Origin: Sipunculus nudus | Taxonomy: Eukaryota; Annelida; Sipuncula; Golfingiida; Sipunculidae | DNA length: 64,000 bases | Direction: 5' to 3' | NCBI GenBank assembly: GCA_026874595.1 | Contig: JAPPUL010000072.1 | Span: 60,001-124,000, forward strand | In this document: in pieces, positions 46,128 to 55,128 of the stretch | Layout of the letters: each line of letters opens with the position of its first letter | Numbering within the stretch: the stretch's first letter is position 1 | Translations under genes and position numbers: made by a program | Notes under the pieces: generated by a model | Database searches by the model: none | What the model was told of the DNA's origin: nothing | Seen by the model: only the letters and a program-made list of their open reading frames with translations

Positions 46128-46907
46128 CTAGAGGTTAAGCCTAAAAAGCTTAATCGCATTATTAGAGGTGTTAGTAGCAATAGTTTCAAGGGGACATTGT
46201 TTTATATCGGCAATGGCGCAAGCAGTATAGTGTAAATAAAGAGGTGAATTAGTCTTACCTCTAACTGGTGCTGGAGCAAGATAGGGGGAGTCGGTTTCGA
46301 TTAATAGTTTATTAAGCGGTACATGTTTAACGCTTTTTCGTATTATGTCGGATTTTTTATAAGTAACATTCCCTGCAAATGATATAAAGAGTCCTAAATC
46401 AAGAAAACGCTTAACAAAATCACTATCCCCTGAATAGCAATGCATAACACCAGAAGCGTTTAAGGGACTATGTTTTGCAAGTATTTTATAAACATCCGCA
46501 AAAGAATCCCTCGTATGCACAATGATTGGTAACTTAAGCTCTTTTGCAAGAATAACTTGATCCTCAAAAAGCTTAATTTGTTTTACTGGTGTTGCATAAT
46601 TTCTAAAATAGTCAATGCCACACTCTCCAATTGCAACCACATTCTCATCACACGCTAAGCTAGTTAATGCTTTTTGCATATTAGCATTATATTGCTGTGC
46701 ATACGATGGGTATAATCCTGCAGTATAAAAAACCTTATTATTAAGCTCAAATAACTTTTTATTAAATAAATAAGAACTAAAATCAAGAGAAACATTAATA
46801 ATAGCGTTAATATTATTGCTTAGATAATTCGAAATAGAATAAGATGCTTCATTTATATTAGAATAAGTGAAAAATATATGTGCATGAGAATCAATAAAAG
46901 TAGGCAT
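46128..46907 (-). CDS. tatD: TatD-family metal-dependent hydrolase
   Basis: The ~259-residue protein fits the TatD/YcfH deoxyribonuclease family: MPTFIDSHAHIF, GECGIDYFRN, PIIVHTRDSF, GVMHCYSG and LIETDSPYLAP, giving the full set of metal ligands. The frame is open 109 codons further upstream, but that part overlaps the M23 gene and is membrane-like nonsense. The family start is ATG 46905-46907, with no clear ribosome-binding site. TatD enzymes act on DNA or D-aminoacyl bonds. Confidence 0.88.
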   Translation of the reverse strand: MPTFIDSHAHIFFTYSNINEASYSISNYLSNNINAIINVSLDFSSYLFNKKLFELNNKVFYTAGLYPSYAQQYNANMQKALTSLACDENVVAIGECGIDYFRNYATPVKQIKLFEDQVILAKELKLPIIVHTRDSFADVYKILAKHSPLNASGVMHCYSGDSDFVKRFLDLGLFISFAGNVTYKKSDIIRKSVKHVPLNKLLIETDSPYLAPAPVRGKTNSPLYLHYTACAIADIKQCPLETIATNTSNNAIKLFRLNL

Positions 46908-47105
46908 AACGATTTTTTTAAAAAATATATAAAAAAAACAAGCTATATTGACCATAAATAATATAAATTTATTTATATCTAAACTACTAGTTAAGTCAGT
47001 CAACGTAACTTTATTATATATTGTATTATAGTTTGGATATACTAAATTTAAACCTGGACTAGGACCTGGACTAGAACTAAGATATAGGTAATAGGACATA
47101 AGCAA
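46908..47105. other. Divergent spacer between tatD and M23 peptidase
   Basis: This AT-rich spacer holds both promoters. It includes a 12-bp tandem duplication, ACCTGGACTAGG (47052-47074). No other structure is assigned. Confidence 0.5.
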
Positions 47106-48182
47106 GTGGAAGAAAAGTATACAGATAGTAGTAAAAATGGTGTTTTGAAAGGAAGTAAAAAAGCTATTAAAAAGATATTTCAATATATGAGAGGAAAGGG
47201 CAAAGAATATATTACCATAATGCTTATCCCACACTCAGAAGAAAAAATATTTAACTTTCGGATTTCGAACTTGGTATTGTTTTTCTTCTTTGCACTTATA
47301 TTATTGTTGACAATAGGCGGCTCATACTTCTTTGTAGACAGAGGGACTAAAGAACAAGAGTTAATAAGCTTGACGGATGAGTATTTAAAGCGTTCATCAG
47401 ATTTAAGAAGCTTTGTAGAACTTGTTTCAGATTTAAAGGATAAAACAGGGAAACTCTCAACCTCGCTAGATACACTTCAAAAACTAACAGGCGGTGAGAG
47501 CAATTTGCTTGAGCTTGTTCAAAACCGAGGAGTTGGCGGGCCTGAATCAACAAAGGAATACGCATTATATAACAACAAAGAGCTACACAAAAGTGCTCTA
47601 AACAATAAAGAGAATGGAGAAGGAGTCACATCTCCTCATGTACAAGAGATAGAAGATTTTATCTTAGTTAATAAAAAGCTTGGTTTTGCAGAAGACAAAG
47701 TAAGAAATATATCTAGTTTATTAAAAGGATATCGTACTCTATTAAATGATATGCCTTCAATATTCCCTGTACTTGGAAGCCGTATAGGTCGTGGGATAAT
47801 GACGTCAGGATTTGGATGGAGACGAGATCCATTTACCCATAAAATGGCTCAACATTATGGAATAGATATTCATAACATAACCGGAACCCCGGTACTTGCA
47901 ACTGGAAATGGACAAGTGGTACGTATGGGTTACTCAAAGACTATGGGTTTATATGTAACACTAGAACATAAGCTTGGCTTTAGTACAAGATATTTACATT
48001 TATCAAAGATAATAGTTCAGCAAGGGGATGAGGTTAGAAAGGGGCAGATAATTGGTCATCTTGGAAATACCGGACGCTCAACAGGACCACATTTACATTA
48101 TGAAGTTAGGGTAAATAAAGTTCCGATAAATCCTTATCCTTTTATAAGTCTTGATAGATTTGAAAATCTAAGTCATCGATAA
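47106..48182 (+). CDS. M23-family metallopeptidase, membrane-anchored
   Basis: The 358-residue protein has one membrane helix (~50-75), a coiled-coil-like stalk (~80-210) and a C-terminal M23/LytM domain: SGFGWRRDPF, QHYGIDIHN, TRYLHLSKI and GPHLHYEV, giving the zinc ligands. These are present, so it is probably an active endopeptidase cutting peptidoglycan cross-links. The start is GTG 47106 with a weak site. A bactofilin gene follows; M23-bactofilin pairs commonly control cell shape. Confidence 0.9.
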   Translation: MEEKYTDSSKNGVLKGSKKAIKKIFQYMRGKGKEYITIMLIPHSEEKIFNFRISNLVLFFFFALILLLTIGGSYFFVDRGTKEQELISLTDEYLKRSSDLRSFVELVSDLKDKTGKLSTSLDTLQKLTGGESNLLELVQNRGVGGPESTKEYALYNNKELHKSALNNKENGEGVTSPHVQEIEDFILVNKKLGFAEDKVRNISSLLKGYRTLLNDMPSIFPVLGSRIGRGIMTSGFGWRRDPFTHKMAQHYGIDIHNITGTPVLATGNGQVVRMGYSKTMGLYVTLEHKLGFSTRYLHLSKIIVQQGDEVRKGQIIGHLGNTGRSTGPHLHYEVRVNKVPINPYPFISLDRFENLSHR

Positions 48183-48361
48183 TGGAGGTAATGTACGTAA
48201 TGGAGATAATGCATAGCAGAAGCTGGTTTGTAGGAGATTAAGTATGCTTATGAGAAGAAGACGTTTTAAGTACAAATGCCGATACAGTCAATCGATTTGC
48301 GAATATGGATTAATAGTAAATTAGTATATATAATAAAGTTAGCTGACGAAGGAGTGAAGAA
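48183..48361. other. Spacer with imperfect repeat before bactofilin
   Basis: TAATGGAGGTAATG (48180-48193) and TAATGGAGATAATG (48198-48211) are direct repeats. A TATAAT at 48329-48334 and AAGGAGTGA near 48351 precede the bactofilin gene. Confidence 0.4.
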
Positions 48362-48775
48362 ATGTCTGTAGGTGAGACAGGCACAGAATCAATAGACAGT
48401 ATAATAGGAGCAGGTAATCACTTTAAGGGAGAGTTTAAGTTAAGTGGAGCACTTAGAGTAGATGGAGTTATAGAAGGAATATTGCTTACTAATAGTCGAA
48501 TACATATAAGCAGGCTTGGACGCGGGAAAGGCAAAATCTCTGCAAAGAGTATAGAGATTGGAGGCGAGTTTGAGGGAGAGCTTGAGGCGAGTAATAATGT
48601 TATTATAAAATCTACTGCCTTTGTTACAGCAGATATAACATCTGGCTTACTTATGATCGAAGATGGGGCATATTTTTCAGGACGTTGCAATATAAATCCT
48701 ACAAATCTTGAAAAGATAGGGAAAACTACAAATATGATGGAGCTTGAAACAAGTGAAGATTTACTTATAAAATAG
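48362..48775 (+). CDS. Bactofilin
   Basis: The 137-residue protein is a polymer-forming cytoskeletal protein of the DUF583 family: a short tail, then a beta-helix with regular hydrophobic glycine-rich rungs (GEFKLSGALRVDGVIEG, SAKSIEIGGEFEGELEAS). Bactofilins assemble filaments without nucleotide and recruit peptidoglycan-modifying enzymes. The M23 gene just upstream is the likely partner. An AAGGAGTGA ribosome-binding site precedes the ATG. Confidence 0.92.
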   Translation: MSVGETGTESIDSIIGAGNHFKGEFKLSGALRVDGVIEGILLTNSRIHISRLGRGKGKISAKSIEIGGEFEGELEASNNVIIKSTAFVTADITSGLLMIEDGAYFSGRCNINPTNLEKIGKTTNMMELETSEDLLIK

Positions 48776-48799
48776 CTAAATTTTTTAGACTAATATATT

Positions 48800-49240
48800 A
48801 TGAAGATAGGATATGCAAAAAACAGACTAGTTCAACGGAATGTACCAAAAAACACCATCAAGACCCTAAGTCAAGATTCTATAAATAAGTCTATATTTAA
48901 AAGCACCTTAAACGATGAATATAAAACATACATAAAAGCTGAGATAGAAGAATATATAAAAGAGATACATGGATATAGTAAACGCTTTATAGCAAATCCT
49001 TCCTATGACAATTTACTTTTATACAAAAACCACATAAAAGCATTTTTTAGCTACGCCAACTCCTCAAGCTACAAAATAAAAGATATATATGGTGCTAAAA
49101 TGGATTATAAAATAGTTATACTTATTAATAAGAAACTAGAAGAACTAACAACCAAAGTACTTCAAAAAGAAAAAGAAGGTATGGATTTGCTTGAAAGTAT
49201 TAATGAGATTAAAGGTTTGTTAGTAAATTTCTTAATGTAA
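48800..49240 (+). CDS. YaaR/DUF327-like protein
   Basis: The 146-residue all-helical protein matches the YaaR family: YIKAEIEEYIKEIHGYSKRFIANPSYDNLLLYKNHIKAFF, then a second long helix with repeated EE/KK. YaaR is a small helical protein found next to ricT (psp1) in Firmicutes and spirochaetes, as here. Its biochemical function is unclear. It is 24 bp after bactofilin. Confidence 0.75.
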   Translation: MKIGYAKNRLVQRNVPKNTIKTLSQDSINKSIFKSTLNDEYKTYIKAEIEEYIKEIHGYSKRFIANPSYDNLLLYKNHIKAFFSYANSSSYKIKDIYGAKMDYKIVILINKKLEELTTKVLQKEKEGMDLLESINEIKGLLVNFLM

Positions 49241-49269
49241 ATTTTAATGTAAAAGATAATAGTATTTAA

Positions 49270-50034
49270 ATGATAAAGTATGTAAAAGCACGTACAGAGT
49301 TTAACCAAAGTACTATACTATATAGCTATACGGAAGATTTTAGGTTTGCCCCAAACGATGATTATGTTTTACAAACACGTTTTGGTTCCACTATTGGACA
49401 AATTGCTTTAGATTCTATTGCGTTGGATGAAGATAAGACTCATGATGTAAATAAGGTCTTATACAAAGCCCAAGAGAAGGATTTTGAGGCATACCAAAAC
49501 TGTAAAGACAAAGCTTTCGAAGCGTTTAATATAACAAAAGACCAAATTATAAAACATAATCTTCCTATGAAGTTAATAAACTCGCACTATTTTATAGATA
49601 CAAATACCGTGTTATTTAACTTTAGCGCAGAAACGCGGCTTGATTTTAGAGAACTTGTAAGAACACTTGCTTCTATATTTAAGACTAGAATAGAGCTAAG
49701 GCAGATTGGTAAACGTGATGAGGCCGCTTTACTTGGAGGACATGGTATATGCGGCAAAGAGCTTTGTTGTCGACAATCTGGTTTGACACATTTTACTCAA
49801 AAAGAAGTTGGATTAAATAAACAAAACACTGCTTCTTCTAATTCTCATAAGACGATTGGGCTTTGTGACCGCGTTATGTGTTGTTGCAGTTATGAAGAAA
49901 ACCAAGAACTTTCGGATCCGTGTCAAGGACAAGCACAACAACCAAGTAGTAAAACTTTTAAACGATGTGACTCTTGTGTAAATACTTTGTGTACTCATTT
50001 TATAGAGCAATCTAAAATATCCACCAATATTTAA
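49270..50034 (+). CDS. PSP1/RicT-like protein
   Basis: The 254-residue protein fits the PSP1 family: KVLYKAQEKDFEAY, LVRTLASIFKTRIELRQIGKRDEA, GGHGICGKELCCRQSG, GLCDRVMCCCSYEE and further Cys in the tail. In Bacillus, RicT (YaaT) forms an Fe-S complex with RicA and RicF that steers RNase Y; the clustered Cys fit metal or Fe-S binding. It lies 29 bp after the YaaR-like gene. No ricA or ricF is nearby. Confidence 0.85.
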   Translation: MIKYVKARTEFNQSTILYSYTEDFRFAPNDDYVLQTRFGSTIGQIALDSIALDEDKTHDVNKVLYKAQEKDFEAYQNCKDKAFEAFNITKDQIIKHNLPMKLINSHYFIDTNTVLFNFSAETRLDFRELVRTLASIFKTRIELRQIGKRDEAALLGGHGICGKELCCRQSGLTHFTQKEVGLNKQNTASSNSHKTIGLCDRVMCCCSYEENQELSDPCQGQAQQPSSKTFKRCDSCVNTLCTHFIEQSKISTNI

Positions 50035-50083
50035 TATATTCTATACTATTTCTATACTATATTTTATCATGTCTTTTGAATCT

Positions 50084-50776
50084 CTATATACTATTTAATG
50101 TATTGCGTGCGGCGTCCTGTTGAGCATCGCGTTTACTCTTACCATAGCCTTTAGCAAAACTCTCGCCCTTAACTCGTACCTCAACGCAAAATAGCTTCTT
50201 GTGATCAGGCCCTTCTTCCCATATTGTCGCATAGGTTGGACAGATTTTATAGAGCTCTTGTATTTGATGTTGTAAAAGCGTTTTATAATCACGCCTATGA
50301 CTCTCTTTATAAGCCTTTTTAACTTCTTCTTCTATATACGGTAATATAAAGTTTCGTGTCTTTTCAAGTCCTGAATCTATATAATATGCTCCTATTAATG
50401 CTTCTACCGTGTCTTCTAAAAGAGCATCTCGATTTACACCGTCTGATAGCTTCTCCCCCCTTCCAAGCAATATATACGGGCCAATTGATAGCTTCCTACC
50501 CAATTGTGCCAAGCTATATTCACTTACCACAACTGCCTTAATTCGCGAAAGCTCTCCTTCTCTATCTTCGTAATTTTTATACAAATATTCACTCACTATT
50601 AAGCCTAGTACCGAATCTCCCAAAAGCTCAAGCCGTTCATTACTATCTGTTTCATCTTTATGCTCATTTACATACGAACTGTGCATTAATGCTTTGTTTA
50701 ATAACTTTATGTCTTGAAAACATATTCCTAGTATATCTTGTAGCTTCTTTAATTCCTTTTGCCTAATGCTTTCCAA
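50084..50776 (-). CDS. rnc: Ribonuclease III
   Basis: The 230-residue RNase III cuts double-stranded RNA in rRNA maturation. It has the catalytic motif NERLELLGDSVLGLIVSEYLY, DALLEDTVEALIGAYYIDSGL and a C-terminal dsRNA-binding domain ending with KSKRDAQQDAARNTL. The start is TTG, with AAGGAGAAG nine bases upstream. It ends the fab cluster, 32 bp after fabF, as in many bacteria. Confidence 0.93.
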   Translation of the reverse strand: MESIRQKELKKLQDILGICFQDIKLLNKALMHSSYVNEHKDETDSNERLELLGDSVLGLIVSEYLYKNYEDREGELSRIKAVVVSEYSLAQLGRKLSIGPYILLGRGEKLSDGVNRDALLEDTVEALIGAYYIDSGLEKTRNFILPYIEEEVKKAYKESHRRDYKTLLQHQIQELYKICPTYATIWEEGPDHKKLFCVEVRVKGESFAKGYGKSKRDAQQDAARNTLNSI

Positions 50777-50808
50777 CCCTAAATTCTTCTCCTTATTTTA
50801 TTTGTCTT

Positions 50809-52062
50809 TTAATCTTTATAGCGTTTGAAGACCAATGTACAATTATGTCCACCAAAACCAAATGAATTTGATAGCCCAATCCGTACTTCATGATTTATTG
50901 CCTCGTTTGGGACACAGTCAAGATCACATTCAGGGTCAGATTCTGTTTGATTTATTGTAGGATGAAGTTTGCCCTCCTCCATACTCTTAAGTATTGCTAT
51001 CGCTTCAACACCGCCTGCTGCTCCCAACAAATGGCCTATCATTGACTTTGTTGAGTTTACCTTCAATTTCTTAGCATGAGAACCAAAAACTTTCTTTATT
51101 GCATTCTGTTCTGCTTTGTCCCCTAACAATGTGCTTGTTCCATGCGTATTTATATAATTTACTTCTTCTTTATCAAGTCCAGAGTTTTTTAGCGCTGTGG
51201 CCATACAGTTTACTACGCCTTGTGCATCAGGTCGTGGCGCTGTTATATGATATGCATCGCAGGACATCCCTCCTCCCAAAAGTTCTCCGTATATTTTCGC
51301 TCCCCGCTTTATCGCACTCGCTTCACTCTCTATTAGCAAAACCCCTGCCCCACTGCCAATTACAAAACCATCCCGCCCCTTATCAAATGGCCTTGATGCT
51401 CCCTTTGGATTGGCATTGTTTGTTGATAAGGCTCGGGCTGCAGAAAACCCGGCTAGCGATAATGGCGTTATTGCCGCTTCTGCACCTCCACAGATCATTA
51501 TATCTGCCTCTCCTCGCTTTATTATATGCATAGATTCTAATATCGAATGATTGCCAGTTGCGCATGCCGTGCTTATTGCAAAGTTAGGGCCCATTAAACC
51601 CCATTCTATCGCAACCACTCCGCTTGCCATGTTCGTTATAACTACCGGTATGAAAAAAGGTGAAACCTTCCTCCAGCCATGCTCTGCAAACGTATTTGCC
51701 GTTTGTGTGTAAAAATCCATCCCTCCTATCCCTGTCCCTATTATTAAGCCTATCCGACTCCTATCCATACTCTCAAGCTTTTCCCGGCTTAGCCCTGCAT
51801 CATTCATCACCTCTTGTGTGCTTGCTAAGGCATACTGTGTAAATAAATCTGTTCGCTTTAATAACGACTTAGATATATAGTCCAACGGATCAAAATCTTT
51901 TATCTCAGCTGCAAAACTCGTTGGAAACCCTGTTGTATCAAACGCTTTTATTATATCTACACCTGACTCTCCTGCAAGGCAATTTCTCCAGAACGTTTTT
52001 ACATCATTTCCTATAGGCGTTATCGCCCCAACTCCTGTTACATATACCCTATGTTCCCTCAT
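50809..52062 (-). CDS. fabF: 3-oxoacyl-[acyl-carrier-protein] synthase II
   Basis: The 417-residue condensing enzyme elongates acyl-ACP in fatty acid synthesis. Catalytic Cys lies in STACATGNHS; the two His in NTHGTSTLLGD and MIGHLLGAAGG. Length is normal. It is 20 bp after fabG with no acpP in between. An AGGAGAG site precedes the ATG. It forms one unit with the upstream fab genes. Confidence 0.95.
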   Translation of the reverse strand: MREHRVYVTGVGAITPIGNDVKTFWRNCLAGESGVDIIKAFDTTGFPTSFAAEIKDFDPLDYISKSLLKRTDLFTQYALASTQEVMNDAGLSREKLESMDRSRIGLIIGTGIGGMDFYTQTANTFAEHGWRKVSPFFIPVVITNMASGVVAIEWGLMGPNFAISTACATGNHSILESMHIIKRGEADIMICGGAEAAITPLSLAGFSAARALSTNNANPKGASRPFDKGRDGFVIGSGAGVLLIESEASAIKRGAKIYGELLGGGMSCDAYHITAPRPDAQGVVNCMATALKNSGLDKEEVNYINTHGTSTLLGDKAEQNAIKKVFGSHAKKLKVNSTKSMIGHLLGAAGGVEAIAILKSMEEGKLHPTINQTESDPECDLDCVPNEAINHEVRIGLSNSFGFGGHNCTLVFKRYKD

Positions 52063-52082
52063 CTCGTTTCTCTCCTAATCTC

Positions 52083-52823
52083 TTATCCCGTCATTGTTAG
52101 TCCGCCATCTATCACAAACACTTGTCCTGTTATGTAATCTGATAAACTCGATGACAAATATAATGCCATGTTAGCTATGTCTTTTCCTTCTCCAAACCTA
52201 TTTAATGGTATCTTTTTCAACATCTGTTCTCCTGCCTTCTTTATTAGTCCCTCCGACATCTCTGTCCTTATAAACCCCGGCGCAATCGCATTTACTGTTA
52301 TGTTTCGTCCCCCCATCTCCATCGCAAGCGATTTCGTTAACGCTATAAGTCCTGCTTTGCTTGCTGCATAATTCCCTTGTCCCACATTCCCTACAAGCCC
52401 TATTATTGACGAGATGTTTATTATCTTTCCACAACGGGCTTTGCTCATCACCTTAAGCACTTCTCGACTCATTAAAAATGCTCCCTTCAAATTTACATTC
52501 AATACCGCCTCCCACTCATCTTCACTCATCCGAATCCCAAGCCTGTCTCGGACTATCCCTGCATTGTTTATAAGTACATCTATTCTACCATGCCTTTCTA
52601 AAACCGCATTTACTCCTCGTTTAACTTCATCCTCACTTGATACATCCACCTTCTCTACCATAAACTTCTTAGCGGCTTTATCTGCATATATCCCCCGCTC
52701 CTTAGAACTCCTGTCACATATGCACATAGTTGCTCCACACTCTGACAAAAACTCTACTATATCCTTCCCTATCCCCTGACTCCCTCCTGTTATTAAGATA
52801 ATTTTATCTTTTAAATCTATCAT
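52083..52823 (-). CDS. fabG: 3-oxoacyl-[acyl-carrier-protein] reductase
   Basis: The 246-residue short-chain dehydrogenase reduces 3-oxoacyl-ACP. The NADPH site is GGSQGIGKDI; catalytic residues lie in NISSIIGLVGNVGQGNYAASK (Ser, Tyr, Lys). The end VIDGGLTMTG is typical of FabG. It sits between fabD and fabF. An 18-bp duplication (52841-52876) lies upstream of its start. Confidence 0.94.
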   Translation of the reverse strand: MIDLKDKIILITGGSQGIGKDIVEFLSECGATMCICDRSSKERGIYADKAAKKFMVEKVDVSSEDEVKRGVNAVLERHGRIDVLINNAGIVRDRLGIRMSEDEWEAVLNVNLKGAFLMSREVLKVMSKARCGKIINISSIIGLVGNVGQGNYAASKAGLIALTKSLAMEMGGRNITVNAIAPGFIRTEMSEGLIKKAGEQMLKKIPLNRFGEGKDIANMALYLSSSLSDYITGQVFVIDGGLTMTG

Positions 52824-52840
52824 CTTTATCCTTCTCTTTT

Positions 52841-52876
52841 ATACTCCTTTAGTCTACTATACTCCTTTAGCCTACT
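52841..52876. repeat. 18-bp tandem duplication upstream of fabG
   Basis: ATACTCCTTTAGTCTACT (52841-52858) is followed by a copy with one change (52859-52876). On the minus strand each unit carries AAAGGAGTAT, so an SD-like motif is duplicated between fabD and fabG. Confidence 0.9.
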
Positions 52877-52887
52877 ACTCACATTAT

Positions 52888-53829
52888 CTACAAAAGAGCA
52901 TCTAGCACCTTATTATAACTTTCAAGCCCATTAACGCTGTATACCTTTACTTTCTTATCTATCTTTTTTATAAGTCCTTGCAAAACTCGTCCCGAACCTA
53001 TCTCTACTATGGTTTCTACTCCTTTTGATGCCATGCTTTCCACCACCTTTACCCATTCTACTGCCGATGTTAACTGCTTCACCAACGAACCCTTTATACC
53101 TTCTCTTCCCTCTATCTTACCTCGGTAATTAACTACCGGTATCTTGCATTCCCCAAATTCTATCCCTTCTAGATACTTCTTGAATTCCTCTCCAGCTCCC
53201 TTCAAATATGGCGAATGAAAGGCTCCGCTTACTTCAAGCTCTACCACCATCCTCGCCTTATACTCCTTCTTTGCCAGCTCCATCGCTTCCTTTACCAACT
53301 CCCGCTCTCCTGATATTACTACTTGACCCGGACTATTATAATTTGCAGGAACTACATGTCCTCCCCCTCCTGCCCTCATTGTCGCCTTGCATATATCTTC
53401 AACCTCTTTGTCTCTAAGCCCTATTATCGCTGCCATTGAACCTTTAGTCTCTTCTCCTGCCAACGCCATTAGCTCACCTCGCTTCCTTACTACTCTAAGC
53501 CCTTCTTTAAAACTCAAACTCTTAGCACAGGTATAGGCACTGAACTCCCCTAATGAGTGCCCTGCACATATATCTGCCTTAAGCCCTGCACCCTCAAGAC
53601 GCTCAAGCATTACTATACTACTCAAAAATAAAGCCGGCTGCGTGTTCTGTGTCTTTTGAAGCTCCTCTTTCGGCCCTTTAAACATTATCTCCTTTATACC
53701 AAAACCTAGTTCCTCCTCCGCTTCGGCAAACCTCTTGCGGACTTCCGGATATTTATCGTAAAACTCTTTACCCATCCCTACCTCTTGTGCTCCCTGTCCC
53801 GGAAATACATATCCTAGTCCTTTTTTCAT
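52888..53829 (-). CDS. fabD: Malonyl-CoA:ACP transacylase
   Basis: The 313-residue protein loads malonyl onto ACP. It has FPGQGAQEVGMG at the start, the nucleophile GHSLGEFSAY and the later GAFHSPYLKGA. Length is normal. A 12-bp duplication (53829-53852) covers its ribosome-binding site, GAGGGAAAAAG. It follows plsX by 68 bp. Confidence 0.94.
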   Translation of the reverse strand: MKKGLGYVFPGQGAQEVGMGKEFYDKYPEVRKRFAEAEEELGFGIKEIMFKGPKEELQKTQNTQPALFLSSIVMLERLEGAGLKADICAGHSLGEFSAYTCAKSLSFKEGLRVVRKRGELMALAGEETKGSMAAIIGLRDKEVEDICKATMRAGGGGHVVPANYNSPGQVVISGERELVKEAMELAKKEYKARMVVELEVSGAFHSPYLKGAGEEFKKYLEGIEFGECKIPVVNYRGKIEGREGIKGSLVKQLTSAVEWVKVVESMASKGVETIVEIGSGRVLQGLIKKIDKKVKVYSVNGLESYNKVLDALL

Positions 53830-53858
53830 CTTTTTCCCTCTCTTTTTCCCTCTCTTTT
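53829..53858. repeat. 12-bp tandem duplication over the fabD ribosome-binding site
   Basis: TCTTTTTCCCTC is perfectly duplicated (53829-53840, 53841-53852) plus part of a third copy. On the minus strand it gives two GAGGGAAAAAGA motifs before ATG. Confidence 0.9.
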
Positions 53859-53897
53859 GCGGCTCGCTTTTATGAGCCTTTGTAGCAAATAATATGT

Positions 53898-54908
53898 TTA
53901 TGAAAGCTCTTCTTCTATCAATTTACCTATCTCAAGCTTCATTAGCTTATTACACGTTATTACCGCATTCTTTACCGCACGCCCATCTGCTTGCCCATGC
54001 CCTACTATAACATCTCCTTTAAGCCCCAATAACGGAGCTCCCCCGTAATAGGATGAGTCGAACGGTAGCGTTAAGCTCTCCTTCACTTTCCGCTTTGCTC
54101 CCAAAAACTCACCAAATCCCATATTGCTTTTATCTACTATGCTTAATACCAACTTCCCCACTCCCTCACAAAACTTTAATAAGGCATTCCCTACAAAACC
54201 ATCGCATACTACAACATCTACTCTCCCATTAACTATATCATAACCTTCAACGTTTCCTACAAAGCATATATTTTTCTCCCCCTCCAAAAGCTCATACGCC
54301 TTGCGCGTAAGCTCTGTGCCCTTATCTGCCTCCTCTCCTACATTCAATAAACCTACACGTGGGGTCCCTTCTATAAAACATTTCATAAAGACATGTCCCA
54401 TAAGACCATACTGCAACAAGTGCTTTGGTTTGCTATCTAAATTAGCTCCAACATCAAGCAGTAGCGTGTGCCCTATTTCGTTCTTTATAAACGCTCCTAT
54501 CCCAGGTCGCTTTATCCCTTCCAGGCATTGAATGTTTATTACTGCTGCCGCCATTGTCGCTCCTGTATTCCCAGGCGAATACAAACCCCTCGCCTTCCCT
54601 TCTCCAACCAGCTTGCTTGCTATCATTATACTTGCCCTCTTCTTTGTCCTACACCCTAAAACCGGCGACTCCGACATCCCTATCACCTCTTGTGCATGCT
54701 CTATCTCTATCTTATCTCCTCTATAGTTTAATTCTTTCAACACACCCTCTATCCGTTTACCATCACCCACTATTATAGCACCTACCCCACTTGCATAAAC
54801 TCCCTCAACTACCCCGCGTACAAGCTCTTCTTGAACAACTTCTCCACTTGCAACATCTATCGCTAGCTTCATCTCTTCTCGCATCTTAACTTCCATCTTA
54901 ACTTCCAT
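53898..54908 (-). CDS. plsX: Phosphate acyltransferase PlsX
   Basis: The ~336-residue protein makes acyl-phosphate from acyl-ACP for phospholipid synthesis. It keeps ARGLYSPGNTGATMAA, LLDVGANLDSKP, VGLLNVGEEADKG and VCDGFVGNALLKF. The N-terminal DAMGGD motif is replaced by DVASGE. The start is unclear: ATGs at 54908, 54896, 54884 and 54872 are in frame, because a 12-bp repeat triplicates the start region. Homology supports an N-terminus near 54872-54884. It lies between rpmF and fabD. Confidence 0.9.
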   Translation of the reverse strand: MEVKMEVKMREEMKLAIDVASGEVVQEELVRGVVEGVYASGVGAIIVGDGKRIEGVLKELNYRGDKIEIEHAQEVIGMSESPVLGCRTKKRASIMIASKLVGEGKARGLYSPGNTGATMAAAVINIQCLEGIKRPGIGAFIKNEIGHTLLLDVGANLDSKPKHLLQYGLMGHVFMKCFIEGTPRVGLLNVGEEADKGTELTRKAYELLEGEKNICFVGNVEGYDIVNGRVDVVVCDGFVGNALLKFCEGVGKLVLSIVDKSNMGFGEFLGAKRKVKESLTLPFDSSYYGGAPLLGLKGDVIVGHGQADGRAVKNAVITCNKLMKLEIGKLIEEELS

Positions 54909-54917
54909 CTTAACTTC
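54882..54917. repeat. 12-bp triplication of the plsX start codon region
   Basis: CATCTTAACTTC occurs three times (54882-54893, 54894-54905, 54906-54917). On the minus strand each unit is GAAGTTAAGATG, an SD-like GAAG five bases before an ATG. Confidence 0.9.
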
Positions 54918-54948
54918 TTACCTAAAAACATGTAGCCTCATTTATAAG

Positions 54949-55128
54949 TTACTTATACGTTACCACCAGCCTGCCTTTATAATAGCCACAGCTTGGACAG
55001 GCTGTGTGCGCTTTTGTACTCTCTCCGCAATTTTTACACGCATTTATCTCAGGTAGCTTTATCTTGTAGTAACTTGCCCGTCTACTGCGCGATTTAGACT
55101 TCGATTTCTTCCTCTTTGGTACTGCCAT
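54949..55128 (-). CDS. rpmF: 50S ribosomal protein L32
   Basis: The 59-residue protein begins MAVPKRKKSKSKSRSRRAS and carries the L32 zinc ribbon CKNC ... CPSC. It is a small zinc-binding large-subunit protein. It heads the classic rpmF-plsX-fab cluster. A tandem-repeat array fills its upstream region. The gene is complete from ATG 55126-55128 to TAA 54949-54951. Confidence 0.95.
   Translation of the reverse strand: MAVPKRKKSKSKSRSRRASYYKIKLPEINACKNCGESTKAHTACPSCGYYKGRLVVTYK

Noticed and set aside
46908-47234. N-terminal extension of tatD
   Set aside because: It overlaps the M23 gene and looks like antisense/noncoding sequence; TatD proteins begin at the IDSHAHI motif.
48244-48324. 26-codon Arg-rich small ORF between M23 gene and bactofilin
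   Set aside because: It has a TAGGAG-like site but no homology or conservation evidence.
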